Source of the DNA: Phellopilus nigrolimitatus
Lineage: Eukaryota > Basidiomycota > Agaricomycetes > Hymenochaetales > Hymenochaetaceae
Direction of reading: 5' to 3'
Assembly: GCA_021029095.1 (NCBI GenBank)
Contig: JAJOHG010000215.1
Span: 1-44,099, forward strand
DNA length: 44,099 nt
Shown here: piece after piece, positions 31,901 through 42,959 of the stretch
How the letters are laid out: every line of letters begins with the position of its first letter
Numbering within the stretch: the stretch's first letter is position 1
Notes under the pieces: generated by a model
The model's database searches: none
Seen by the model: only the letters and a program-made list of their open reading frames with translations
What the model was told of the DNA's origin: nothing
Program-made: the position numbers and the translations under genes

Positions 31901-34900
31901 GAACCCAATCTTCTCTTCAAATGCTGAGCTGGCCGCCGATCAATGCTCTTCTGACTTCGGGATTTGCCTCCCGCGCTTGCCTTATGCTTCCGGTCCTCTA
32001 TATCGCCCCCCTGGCCCTGGTAAGCAAACTATCACGCCATTCACTAAGTCACCCGTTATCCGCTTTCTCTCCCGTTTCTCGGGCGTTTCGCAACTCTCCA
32101 ACATTTGCAATCGCCTCTTCACGTCGTCAGGCGACAGCGCTCCCATTATATCTCCGGACTAAGTAGAACCTACTCATTCGAAGGACTGACCTCGCGCTCG
32201 CCCCAGCTTCCTGCCAAGTCCGCCTCTCCGGATAGGAGGTGACTCCAGTTATCTATAACGCGATTCCGGAGCTCGCTTTGTCCTCTGTCCTTCTGTATCT
32301 AAAGTATCTAAAAGGATCCGCCCGCCGGTACTATCCTGCACTCGTCTTCCATTGCTGCGACAGCAACAGCTCCAACGCTTCCAGTCGATATGTATCAACG
32401 ACTAGAAGCCAGAACCGCCCCATTCGTGCTCCCGGAGGTTATTTTCCCCTCTCATCAATGAAGGAAGGTCAGGAAGTGCGCGAGAGCCTCTATCAATACG
32501 TAAGCACATTCAAAAACGCACGCCTAATCGCCGCGGGGGGCAGCTGCAGCAGCGGCGTCTGCAGGACAGGACCACACCGGTACCGCTTCTTCCTGCGCTG
32601 CTGGCCGCTGACTGCCTGTAACTGCAAGGGTACGCGCCCTCGCTCGAACACTGAGCACGCAATTCCGAAATTCCGAGAGAGTGTGACAATCAGTGTTCAA
32701 TCAATCCGTGTTCTCTTCCCGTGCACTCGCCTTCTCATGTCGATTAATGCCAAAGTGGCGTGGTGATGCCCCGCCCCTTCATTAAATCCTAAGTTCTCCG
32801 TTTCCTCCGCACCGAAGCCTTCGCGCTTTCGCCCGCTTCATGATCGACAAATTTCCACATGGGCTATCCCCTGGCGCTTATCTTATTTCCTGCGTGCCTA
32901 TCCCGTTCCGGCTGCCACCCACGTTCTAATTCCCCTGGGACATTCGAAGGACCCCGGCTTCCTTCCTCGCTCTTTCGCGCCCACCTAAGAATGCTAAGAT
33001 TTCTCATTAGCGCTGCGCAGGTGCACCAACCGTCTTCGCTGGAGCCAAAAACGAAACAGACGACCCCCCGACGCTCGTCTACCGCAGCGCGGCCTCGTGA
33101 TCTTCATCAAACGCTATCCCTTGCACTCTCATCCAGAAAACTCATGCACTCCGCACATCAGGTCTCTCCGCTTGCTGTCTGTCTGTTTGTGGTGCGCGGA
33201 CCTTTTACCATGCGCGTGCCCGATTCGAGGGACGACTACATGATCTCCAAGGGCTAGCGATCGCGTTTCTTCTTTCCAATCATGCCTTCGGCGTCGTGAT
33301 ACCCCGCGTTTCTCATTAAATCTTCATGTCTCTCTTCCCTCCACCAGACGCAGCTTCCATGCTTCCTGATCGTCAAATGCCCCAATGAGTTGCCATCGAT
33401 GCTTATTCTCTTTCCGTGGACGCCTTTTCGCACTGTCGCCCACGTTCTAACGCCCCTGTGATAATCGAAGGATCGCGCCTTCCTTGCTCTCTGATGCCGG
33501 CCCAGGTCTTTTTTTTTTTGCCCACATTCTTTTCGATACCTAATGGCTCTCCACTCTGGGCGCTCTCTTTCGACCATGTACATTTAAATGCATGGTGGAC
33601 AACTGTGTTCATCTAGCACCAGCTCAGTCTCGTGTCCATCGTTTTTCGAATGCCATCTTCTCGTGCGTTCTGTTCTGTAAACTGCATCAGGCTTTACTTA
33701 ATCCCCGAAGTCATCAAGCACCTGCGCACGTGGAATGTTTTAGACGCCCGTGAACGGGTTCGTCCCTGAAAAAATAGTGACCTGCAGACTAGTTAGAGCT
33801 TGTGTTCTACACTATGCTGGAGCGTTCGGTCGCCAAAGGCGGAATGGCAAATATGGGGCGTGTTCTCGTATTACATGTACAAATGCTGTTAACTGCCTTC
33901 GTAAAAGGATCTCGAAAATGGGGGATAAAAAACGTGCTCATGCTCGAACGCGTGACGGATGCCAACAAAACGTGCTCAGGTCATTCAGATGCGGAACCAC
34001 AGGCTCAGGGAAAGCGCGGCGACGCTTTGCTTCTCGAGGACACTTCGGCGATCTACCTACTGCTTTCAATAGTCAACTGAAGCTCCGGGTCTCAACTATG
34101 TTATAGGCTACCCGAGGACGCATGCCTCCAGGTTCCGTAAAGTTCGTATAATAGGCTCTCGCACTGAAGGCGCTTCAACGCCGTGGATGGAGCCACCATG
34201 CGGTCTGAACTTCTTACAGCATATCAAGCTTTCCTTGGCATACCGCGCAAACGCCTCATTTACGGCGAATGCTTCATTTAAGACTCTAACACGAGCGTCG
34301 GGTCTACTTGCAACAATCTCCTATATGCACGAACATCTACCTGACGGACGCGTGCATACATGCATGATCTCGAAGGAGGAAATGGACAGTTAACGTTATC
34401 TAGATCTTTCGTGTTCCCGTAAAGATCCTTCAAGAATCGAATGTTCATGCGCCAAACGGGACATTCCGTTTAATTTCTCATTAATCTTTGGGAGTTTTAC
34501 ACTGCGGCTGATCAGCAACATCTTAACGAGTTCAAGCCAACTGTTCATGTCTGAGTTCGCCACAAGTACGCCAGCTCGTTCTTTCTCTGAGTCTAAAGAG
34601 CCTCGACTGTACAGTCAGAAGGCTTCCTTTTGTATACGTCCACTTCAATCTCATTACTGGTGCCTATCTTGACTAATACCACTAAGACTAATCCTCTGCG
34701 CTCTCCTTCTGCAACTAGACTCGAGAACTTAATCTCCCCAAAATCATCCAAGGACATACTCGCACGTGAAACTTTGTCGAAACCTCGTGAACGGGCGCAT
34801 AACTGCGATCTGCAATCTATACGGCATATCGGGCTATCCTTGGCAGACCATTCGGGACGCTTCGAATGTGGAGATGCTTGGCTGCGAAGACATCGAAGCG

Positions 34901-36049
34901 TGCCTTCGTTCGCCGTCTTCTTTACTGGGGCTGTTCTCTACTGCTTTCTGAACCGAGATAGGAGATTCCCCAAACAAGCGGCGCTTCTCCGTGCTCTTGT
35001 CTCGGGCGCCAATTCACTCTAGGCTGTTACCTACGTTCTAACTCCCTGAAATAGCCGAAGACTCCCACTTATTTCCGCATGTATTCCTTACTCATATATG
35101 CAGCTCCGAATACAAGGGAGAGGATTTCTCAGTTATGTATGCGCACTAAGCTCGAGCTTCCCTAGCTTATGAACAATTTCAAACTAGTCGACTATGTACA
35201 TACTCTACAGCTGCGCGCGTCTGTCTCCAGCACAGTCTCATGACCTTCATCAAAGGCTGTCACTTTCGCGCTCTTTTTCAGTAAGTCTCATTTCCCGAAT
35301 CTCTCTGCTCTCTCATCTCCTGAACACTCGCATTGCAGCCGTTTGACCCCGTGGACAGAGTTTTGCACCCGCCCGTCCCGCAGTGGAGGAGCGGGAACCC
35401 GCATTATAATCAGAGCCATTAGCGCGCCGATGCTCACAGAGGCGAAGAACCAAGGAGATGAAGGGCGAGGGTGCTCTCCTCTAAGGAGTTACAAGTAATA
35501 AGCATGTCGGTTCCTGCTTTCATTGAAACAAAATTCTCGAAGGCGAGTTCGAAAACGCTTTTGGACACGAGGAAAAAAAAAAAAAAACCAGCCCAACGAC
35601 AAAGGACAGACGCTGTCTCTTCGACAAGCCTTTAGCTATGTGACCCGCAACGTTAATATCTCTGAGGCTCGCACTATCTCCCGTCCAGCTCAAGCTCCGA
35701 GTCTTCTCGAAATAATATCTTGCAGGCCATCCGAGAACGTACGAGTTGAACTTCCCAGAAGTCCCGTACTAAATCTCCACCATTTCGGTAGATGGCTGCG
35801 ATCTGCAACACATACACTGCATCAAGCTCTCCTTGGCAGACTGTGGATGCCTCGAATTTAGTGCGTGCTTGTTACAAAAAGAAGAAGCACCTGAACCCGC
35901 GGTCTTCGCAAATGGGACGCGCCTTCCCCATCGAATTGTGCCTGAAGTTTACTGCGACCTCGAACGTAGTATATTGGTTACACTTCTCGAATAATCCGTG
36001 CGAGACAGTCATCGATAAGTACGCGTATCAATTCTGTCTTTGGAAATTA
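31901..36049. repeat. Gene-poor tract with a diverged repeat in at least three copies
   Basis: Three families of similar short blocks recur in order. Block 1 (ACGTTCTAA followed by a GAAGGA/GAAGAC segment): 32920-32965, 33441-33487, 35031-35078. Block 2 (CTCRTGA/TCC..TTCATCAAA): 33094-33125, 33621-33655, 35234-35265, each 170-210 bp after block 1. Block 3 (CAT-rich then TCCTTGGCAGACC): 34205-34245, 34820-34870, 35800-35860. Constant spacing of blocks 1 and 2 shows that whole units were duplicated and then diverged. No protein-coding frame in the tract has a recognisable motif, and no terminal repeats were found. It may be an old degraded transposon array or a tandemly copied non-coding unit. 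Confidence 0.6.
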
Positions 36050-37398
36050 TCAAGAAACGGTTGAAGCATTCATCTCTTTCAGTGCAGCATCCACATCGTG
36101 GGCGAACGTGTCCTCAGAAAAATCCGCGTGCTTCGGCGTCCAGCCCAGCTCCAGTATGCGCCCGTTCCGCATGGCGGTGTTCTTCGCCATGTACCTAATC
36201 CAGTCATCAGGTACTCGATAATCAGTCACTTCAGCTCTTCGACATACGGCTACACCAAGAGCAAGCAGAGAAGGTAGTGTAGACGACATACCAGTTAAAC
36301 GATCCGGCATCCTCGTATGAGACACTCACAGGAACTGGAGATTTGATGAGTCCTCGCTTGTGGAGCTCGGTAGCGAAAATTGTTGCGAGTGTCTTCCAGT
36401 CGACTCGAATCGAGCCCGCGACGTAGTACCGAGAATAAGGACTCGAAGCGAGGAGCCCGGGGCCAGTCGCGAGCGCAAGTTTGAAGATGAGGTGGTAGGC
36501 TTCGACGAGATCGTCGATGTGGACCTGACATTGGAAAGAACATTGTATGACCGTCGAGCGATGCATGCGGCTTCAGAAAGAAGAATACGTACGGCGCCGT
36601 TCACGTTGCTGCCCTCACCGATGTAGACCATCTCCTTGCGCTCCAGGATGTTCGCACCCGCAAGAACGAGCTTGAAGAAGACCGACTCTCGCTTTACGGG
36701 CCCGGAGCCTCTGCCAAAGACTATCGGTGGACAGATGATGAAGGAGTTGACATGGCCCTCTTCAGAGGCCTTCATAATGCTAGGCAAAAATATAAGCGTA
36801 TTAGAACTCTATACAGTGGTGGAAATGACACGGCCATACGGAATGTCGACCTGCGCATGTGGCATCTTCGTCGTCAAGGACCGTATATCTTCCTCGGTAT
36901 CCTGACTCAGAAACATTAGTATCAGCGATACAGGAAATTTAAGCAGCAGCCACGCACAGTCCATATCTTCAAGTTTGGGTCGTACTTCCCGTCCATCCTA
37001 TCGTCCATGAAAACCGCACCTCCGCTGGTCTGAATGAATGCGCCCACGCCCCGGCCTTCTTCTTTTCGACGTCGCAAACCGCGCAAGATTGCGCTCGCGA
37101 GTGCCACGTCATCGCTGTCTGCTGCATTGACGACTATGTCTGCGGACGCAGAAAGGTCCGCGATCGGATCGTGGTCGGAGAAAGAGCCGCGCACGGGCGC
37201 AGCACCTGCTGCACGGATAGCAGGGAAGTCAGATTCAGACCGGACGAGTGCGGTGATGACGACCTCCGAATATGCTTTCTTCAGAGAGACGAGGAGAGAG
37301 CCTGTCGTAATTATTCAATGCGCAAAATCCAAATAGAGTTGTTGGAAGGATATACCTCCGATGTACCCTGTCGCACCTAGGAGGAGTACGTTGACCAT
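36050..37398 (-). CDS. NAD(P)-binding Rossmann protein (NmrA-like/atypical SDR), copy C
   Basis: Intact third member of the family, on the minus strand. Exons: 37398-37356, 37301-36958, 36901-36840, 36779-36593, 36524-36292 and 36194-36050, giving 337 aa. The first five exon lengths (43, 344, 62, 187, 233) equal those of copy A. Motifs: VLLLGATGYIGG dinucleotide loop, ALVRSESDFPAI, VNAADSDD, GAFIQTSGGAVF, IMKASEEGHVNSFIICPP, FGRGSGPVKRES and VHIDDLVEAYHLIF. The C-terminus is extended by eight residues relative to copy A. It probably binds NAD(P)H in the cytosol; substrate unknown. It is about 15 kb from copy A and inverted, so it arose by a separate duplication or later inversion. Confidence 0.9.
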
Positions 37399-38430
37399 AA
37401 CGTCGGGAATGGCTATCTTGTAGTGCTTTTTCGGTGGATCGTTGACGTGGGAGCCAGAAAGCAAAAATGCATCCGGAGGCAAACAAGGAAGAGTCGTTTT
37501 TGAAGCCGAACGGCAGAAGTTGTCATTGGTATTCAAAGCTTTAGAGTATCTGATAGAACACAGAAGGATTCTTGGTCTGTTCTAGACCAGCCATTTATCT
37601 GAGAAACGAAAGCACACCTTATCTTCAGTTCCTCTCCAAAGTTCCCGGAAACTCTGCGGCACACCTTTATGGCAGAGCCAGCCCCTCTTCACCAGGACCA
37701 AAGTGTATCAAAAGCCTTCTGGCTATAGCCGCACGACGACGACATCGACGCCGGAATCCGCTTCGTACATCGCGAAGCACGAGCAAGTGCCAGCTCACTC
37801 TCTTCTGTTCTTGCCTGTCGTTTTTCGGATCAATCTTGCGCTGCAAGTGCAACTCGTAGAAAAAAGTTAGCGGAAGCAGCTCTATGATGCGTGGCACGTG
37901 CTATGTGCGCTATGTGACACGCTGACGTGTTCGGCACAATCCGGCGACGTTCTTCGTCACGTCTTCGTTTCATTTTTGCTGGCAAGGTGCCGTAAAAGCT
38001 ATCGAGCACCACTGAAAACTAACGAATGCTGCAGCGCTTGAATGGGCATACACACGCCCGCCATGGCCCCTCTCATCTTCCCCGCTGTCGTCCCAGTTGT
38101 CGGCGCGCGTGCCTATGTATAGCCGCTGCCATCATGCTCGAAGATGATCGAGCGACGTTGCCGCGCCCCATACGACGTTCCCGATACCACTGCTCAACTC
38201 GCTCATCCACGACACGTACCTCACTTCGACCTCGCCGCGCACCCGGAAGATCCTCACCTGCAACGGCTGCTTGGAGCGTTTTGTCCGCCTCCTGCGTGAT
38301 TCTTGTCGCTCCCCGCTGCCGCCTGTGAATTCTTCCGCCATCTACGGCCTTTCTCCCCCTGGACTTCTCCGCCTGCCGTCCGCTTCAAACGTCAGCCTCG
38401 AATTCTTCAACTCCCCAACACCATATACGT
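37399..38430. other. Intergenic with one protein-like open stretch
   Basis: From about 38170 to 38430 the plus strand is open and reads protein-like (for example LIHDTYLTSTSPRTRKILTC and NGCLERFVRLL) but has no in-frame ATG, and ends next to the start of the small basic protein. It could be an exon or a relic; opposite-strand frames are also open because the sequence is GC-rich. The rest has no recognisable content. Confidence 0.35.
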
Positions 38431-38805
38431 ATGTCTGAACCGGAACCCTCAACTTCAGTCTCTCCACTGTCGTTCCTTTCCATTCAGCGGCAACAGTTGG
38501 ACCAGGACGCCGCCCCGACGAAAACGAAGAAGAGCCTCCGTGAAACTCAAGAGGAAGAGCAGGCTCGCGCAGCGGCGAAAAAGGCATGGCAGCAGGAGGA
38601 CTTCATGTGCTGGTGGGCTGCTGAGGAGGACGGTATCCACCGCGAGACCGGAGTGCACCTCGGCCCTCCAATCACCATTTCTGCGTCCAGCGGCAGCAAG
38701 GCCAGAAAGAAGCCAAGGGAGAAAGGTGCGAGGAAGAAACCTCCGTTAAAGAGGGCGATAGCGAATGTGGATATTGACGCGTTGCAAACGCAGGCATATC
38801 CTTAA
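38431..38805 (+). CDS. Small basic hypothetical protein, 124 aa
   Basis: Single open frame from ATG 38431 to a TAA at 38805. Residues 20-55 are Gln/Glu/Lys-rich and helix-prone (SLRETQEEEQARAAAKKAWQ), followed by DFMCWWAAEEDGI, and the C-terminus has Lys/Arg clusters (KARKKPREKGARKKPP) typical of nuclear or nucleic-acid-binding proteins. I do not recognise the family. An upstream exon may exist, since the preceding 260 bases are open in another frame and GTATGT lies at the junction, so this could be the second part of a longer gene. Confidence 0.4.
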   Translation: MSEPEPSTSVSPLSFLSIQRQQLDQDAAPTKTKKSLRETQEEEQARAAAKKAWQQEDFMCWWAAEEDGIHRETGVHLGPPITISASSGSKARKKPREKGARKKPPLKRAIANVDIDALQTQAYP

Positions 38806-40353
38806 GCCGCAAGGCAAGGGCGAAGGCCTCGTACACAATATTGACGGAAGATAACCGACGTAAGGCGTTCGAAGGGGAGGACGGTGACGAGCAGTCCGAG
38901 ACCGCAAGTTTAGCGCTGAGTATTTTCGTACGTTTTGTATAGCTGAGCTGAAGGATGAGTATGCAATGTTTTTAGACTCATTGGAGAATGTGATACGTAG
39001 AATACAATTCGACATCCTCTTTTAAGGAAGAATTCATCATTAACCTGATCTTGCCATGAAGAGTTCCTTTCGACTTCGTTGCCGGGAGCTTTGGGTTCTT
39101 GAGACAGAAACTACGTACCTCTGGCCTCTGGCATGATATCAGACAGTGTCCTAATGGTTTGCACACGTCGAGCCTTAGACTCTAGCTGATGGTTGAATCT
39201 GCGCTTGGCTCCTGTTTACTTCTCATATGGAAAGTTAAGCCGCGCTAGTCATCGATCATACACGTTGTTGGTCAGCTAAGCTTTTCAAGTACACGGCGCC
39301 TTCTCAACCCTTGAGCACGGTATTGGCGAGGTTGCGGAAAATATGCACAACTTTTCGAAAACTAATCGCAATTACATTAATGCTTCCCTGCCGTGCACTT
39401 ATAAGCGGAAGTCCGGGGACGCTAAGGATACACTCATTGGCCGTGACTCAATAATTACGAAGGCGCAGGATTTCCTTTTCGCACTATTGCTCGTAATCAC
39501 CATTATCGACTTGAACTAACTGGTGCGGGTTTTGACAGGCTTTAGTTTTCGCTTTCAACACTTCAAACTCTTCTCGCTTTTGTTGTGTCTTCGAACACGC
39601 TACTTGAATGAGTGGATTATAGAGGGGCGATAGAGATTCTGACTTTGTTTTTCCTACGCTTTCTTTCAGGCGTACATGATCTTGTCATGCTTTATTGCGT
39701 GCGGTACGTCTTCCTTGCTTATGTTCTTCCAAGTCATTTTTGGTCACATTGTTACTTGATGCTCTTGCACAGACTTCTCGCTCTAAACTTTCCTCGCAAC
39801 ATCATCCCGTAAAGTGAATCTCCTCTCGCATATACCTAATCCCGGACTCTGTGTTGATAGCACATAAACTGAAAACGGTGGCTTTCTAGACACAAAGATA
39901 TGTGCGTTTATCTAATACCTAGATCTCGTATCTATCTGCTTTTTTTAGTCACCGTTGCACAAAAGGAATTGCGAATCTGTGCCCACTCGTTATGAGCACG
40001 CGGTGCTGCAGTGAATTGAAATCAATCTTCGGCGAATTTCTCCGGACTACTATACCTATACTCGGACATGATGTGATGTTATCGGGCCTTCTCAGGTTGC
40101 GTGGAGCTAGCTGCCGTCTCCAGGAGTCCAGGATAATGATTAGGTCCAGCGAAAGACAACCGCGAAGCCCGACTTCACTGCCCACCAGAAGTAGTCGAGC
40201 ATTCACTCGACTATGTATAGAAGAAACTAATTATTGTTCTCAGTAACTTCCCGCGTCACATGTAAAGTGCAGAAATGCACACTCTGAATAAGCCATCTTC
40301 CATTCTCGCAGGGCCGATGTAACCCCTCTGTCTTGTAAGTAGTAAGCAAGACG
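38806..40353. other. 1.5-kb intergenic, no assignable gene
   Basis: Only short frames without motifs. The right end is presumably the former promoter of the P450 relic. Confidence 0.4.
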
Positions 40354-42610
40354 ATGATAACGATGTCAGTGACTACAATGATGTCTACTGTGGCTCTTTT
40401 TACAGCTTTATTTGCCGCCCTACTGTGCAAAATTTTATGGACTCGGAGCACGTCGAGCTCGCCCTTGCCTCCGGGGCCCAAGGGTAGTCTTTTTTTCGGA
40501 AACCTGCAGGAAATCTCATCGAAATATCAATGGAGGACGTTCTCGGCGTGGAGAAAGACATTCGGTCCGCGCCTTTCTCTCATCATCTCATCTTGCAATT
40601 GACCCTTAACATTGCTTGTGAGCATAGGCGACATCATATACATGAATGTTCTCGGCAGACCGATCGTCGTTTTAAACAAATTTGAGCACGCGCATGAGCT
40701 GATGGACAAGCAGGGCGCGATATACTCGGACAGACCTCGCATGGTATTCCTTGGAGAGATGTAAGCATTGTAGGATTGCGTGTGCGACGCACTGAGTTGA
40801 GTTGATTATATCGATACCAGGGTGAAGCTGCGCTCCGTAACCTTCATCCCATACGGCGATCTCTGGAGAAGGCACCGCCGGCTGATTCAGCAATACTTCA
40901 ATCCGCGATCGGTCGTCTCTTTGAGGCCACACCAAGTACGAAGCGTGCACGACTTGCTCGAGGACCTGCTACAGAAGCCCGAAGACTTTTATGTGAAAAC
41001 CAAAAGGTAACGAGTGATCTTGTTTTATTACTGTCGGCTCAATTTTTCCCGAGATATGCCGCTTCGTCGATTCTGTCTGCAACCTATGGACATCAAGTGG
41101 CACTCGAGGATGACCCAGTAATGAAACTCAATACACATTCAGAGTCTGTTATCGTCAGGCCTGGCGCTCCTGGTGCTACACTCGTTGACTTATTTCCCGC
41201 GCGTGCGCTGTTCATTACGCTTTCACCGCAGCCTTTTTCTCTTTAACCTGGATATTTTTCCAGTGCGCTTTATGCCATCCTTTCTACCTGGAGGTCGTCT
41301 GAAGCGAATTGCTGCTGAAGGGAAAGATGCTTTGCGCAATATGATTGACAAACCATTTGACATGGTCAAGGAGCGACGGGTGAGCAGCTAATTAAGAAAC
41401 TTCGCGTTTGAAGCTAATATCTTTCAGGCTGACGGAACTGCGGCGTTTTCACTGGTTTCGCTAATGCTCGATGACTACGAGCAGAAAGGAGTAGTCGATG
41501 AACTACAATACCGAACGATCAAGGAAGTTTCTGGCTCGCTCTATCGAGGCAAGCATCTGTGTCTTCGTTTGTAAATACTGTCTGCTTAACGATGGCGTTT
41601 TCCTCGTTAAAATCAGCTGGTGTGGGGTACTGTGAGTCCAATCTGTTTCGCAAGTTATAAAATTTCTAAAATAATATCAAGTCGTACACCGTGCTTCGCA
41701 TTTTCATTTTAGCCATGGTACTCCATCTCACGTCGCGAAGAAAGCTCAGGAAGAGATAGATAGAGTTATTGGTAGTGATCGTTTGCCGTCTTTTGAAGAC
41801 AGAGATAAAGACGCGTTGCCCTATATCGATTGCATCCTGAAGGAGTGTCTACGGTGAGAGCTGCCGCAATATATTGTTTTTTACTTTAATTCCGACTCGG
41901 ACAACGTGCAGATGGAGACCACCGTTTCCACTCGGTAACAAAGCTTGCTATTCGAATTGAGCCTAGCTGAGGGTTTCCCCGATTTTCAAGGCATCGCACA
42001 CCGAGCGATGAAAGATGGCGAGCTGGAAGGGAAGTTCATTCCGAAGGGATCTCTGATCATGCCAAATATCTGGTCAGTCTCTGCATCCGCATTCCTTTTT
42101 TTTCGTGAATTTCTATTTTAAATCAATGGAAGGCAAATGATGCACGACGAACGCAACTATACCGATCCTGAGGCTTTTCTGCCCGAGCGCTTCATGGTGA
42201 CTCACGAAGCAGTCTCGAAGGCCGTACTTGACCCAGCTTCTGCTGTATTTGGATTCGGAAGACGGTTAGAAGAATGGCCTGCAGATGCTTTATCTGCTTG
42301 ACTGACTACTTTATTTGTTTTGTGCTCGAAGCATCTGCCCTGGGCGTCACTTCGCAGAAGCGAGCGCGTGGTTGGCAATAGCAAGCATTTAGCCGTTTTC
42401 AATTTGGGGCCAGTTTTGGACGATAAAGGAAACAAGATCCAGCCAGACGTTATATTTACCTCTGGTCTACACTCGTGAGTATATTTTTATGAAATGATCC
42501 AGCACTAAGTATTGCTACCAAACAGTGCACCAGAACAATTCGATTGTAGAATCATCCCTCGCAGCGAGAAATCTGTCCTGCTTATCAAGAAAGCTGTTTC
42601 AGCATACTAA
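40354..42610 (+). pseudogene. Cytochrome P450 monooxygenase, decayed
   Basis: A microsomal-type fungal P450 with an N-terminal membrane anchor (STVALFTALFAALLCKIL), proline hinge (PLPPGPKG), C-helix (YGDLWRRHRRLIQQYFNP), ExxR motif (LKECLRWRPPFPLG, Glu and Arg about 41840), an ERF region (DPEAFLPERF) and the heme loop FGFGRRICPGRHFAEA (about 42250-42360, Cys ligand present). Many short introns join correctly, for example at KTFG/DIIYM, FPA/LRFMPSFLPGG and RR/ICPG. Two single-base losses break it: near 41727 (CATCTCACGTC) and near 42390 (AGCATTTAGCC, giving a stop). The I-helix motif that should read AGxDT is AGVGY, so the oxygen-activating Thr is gone. A relic related to CYP families used in secondary metabolism; no partner synthase gene is present. 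Confidence 0.85.
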
Positions 42611-42959
42611 AAATCAATTGGCGTCGAAGGATGCTCGCTGTACAGTAGAATCAACAAGCTCAGGTTCAACTCTTCGCATTCAACCGCCACCAACCTCAAA
42701 ATAAATTTAGAATAGCGAGCTACACGTCTGTTTTTTTTCTTTTTCAATGCTCAATACGAGAAGCAGGATAGCTTATTGTCAATTTGAATCAAGCTAACTC
42801 GAGACAAACCGGCCGGGTCCGTCGACTCTGTGTTATAATGCCAGAGGGCGCTGCGAACTCACGTGACTCACAACATGACCCCGCGCAGTCGGCTGTGACT
42901 CAAAATGTGGCCTAGGCGTGCCTTTCAATGCGCACTATTAGACAGGTCAACCGTCCCCT
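42611..42959. other. Intergenic
   Basis: No gene seen between the P450 relic and the relic at the right edge. CGTGACTCACAACATGACC and CTGTGACTCAAAATG (about 42860-42907) form a short imperfect direct repeat of TGACTCA-like sites. Confidence 0.35.

Noticed and set aside
15871..42610. A secondary-metabolite cluster (MFS transporter, NmrA-like reductases, P450)
   Set aside because: No PKS, NRPS, terpene synthase or siderophore synthetase; the P450 is dead and the genes are spread over 27 kb among unrelated ones.
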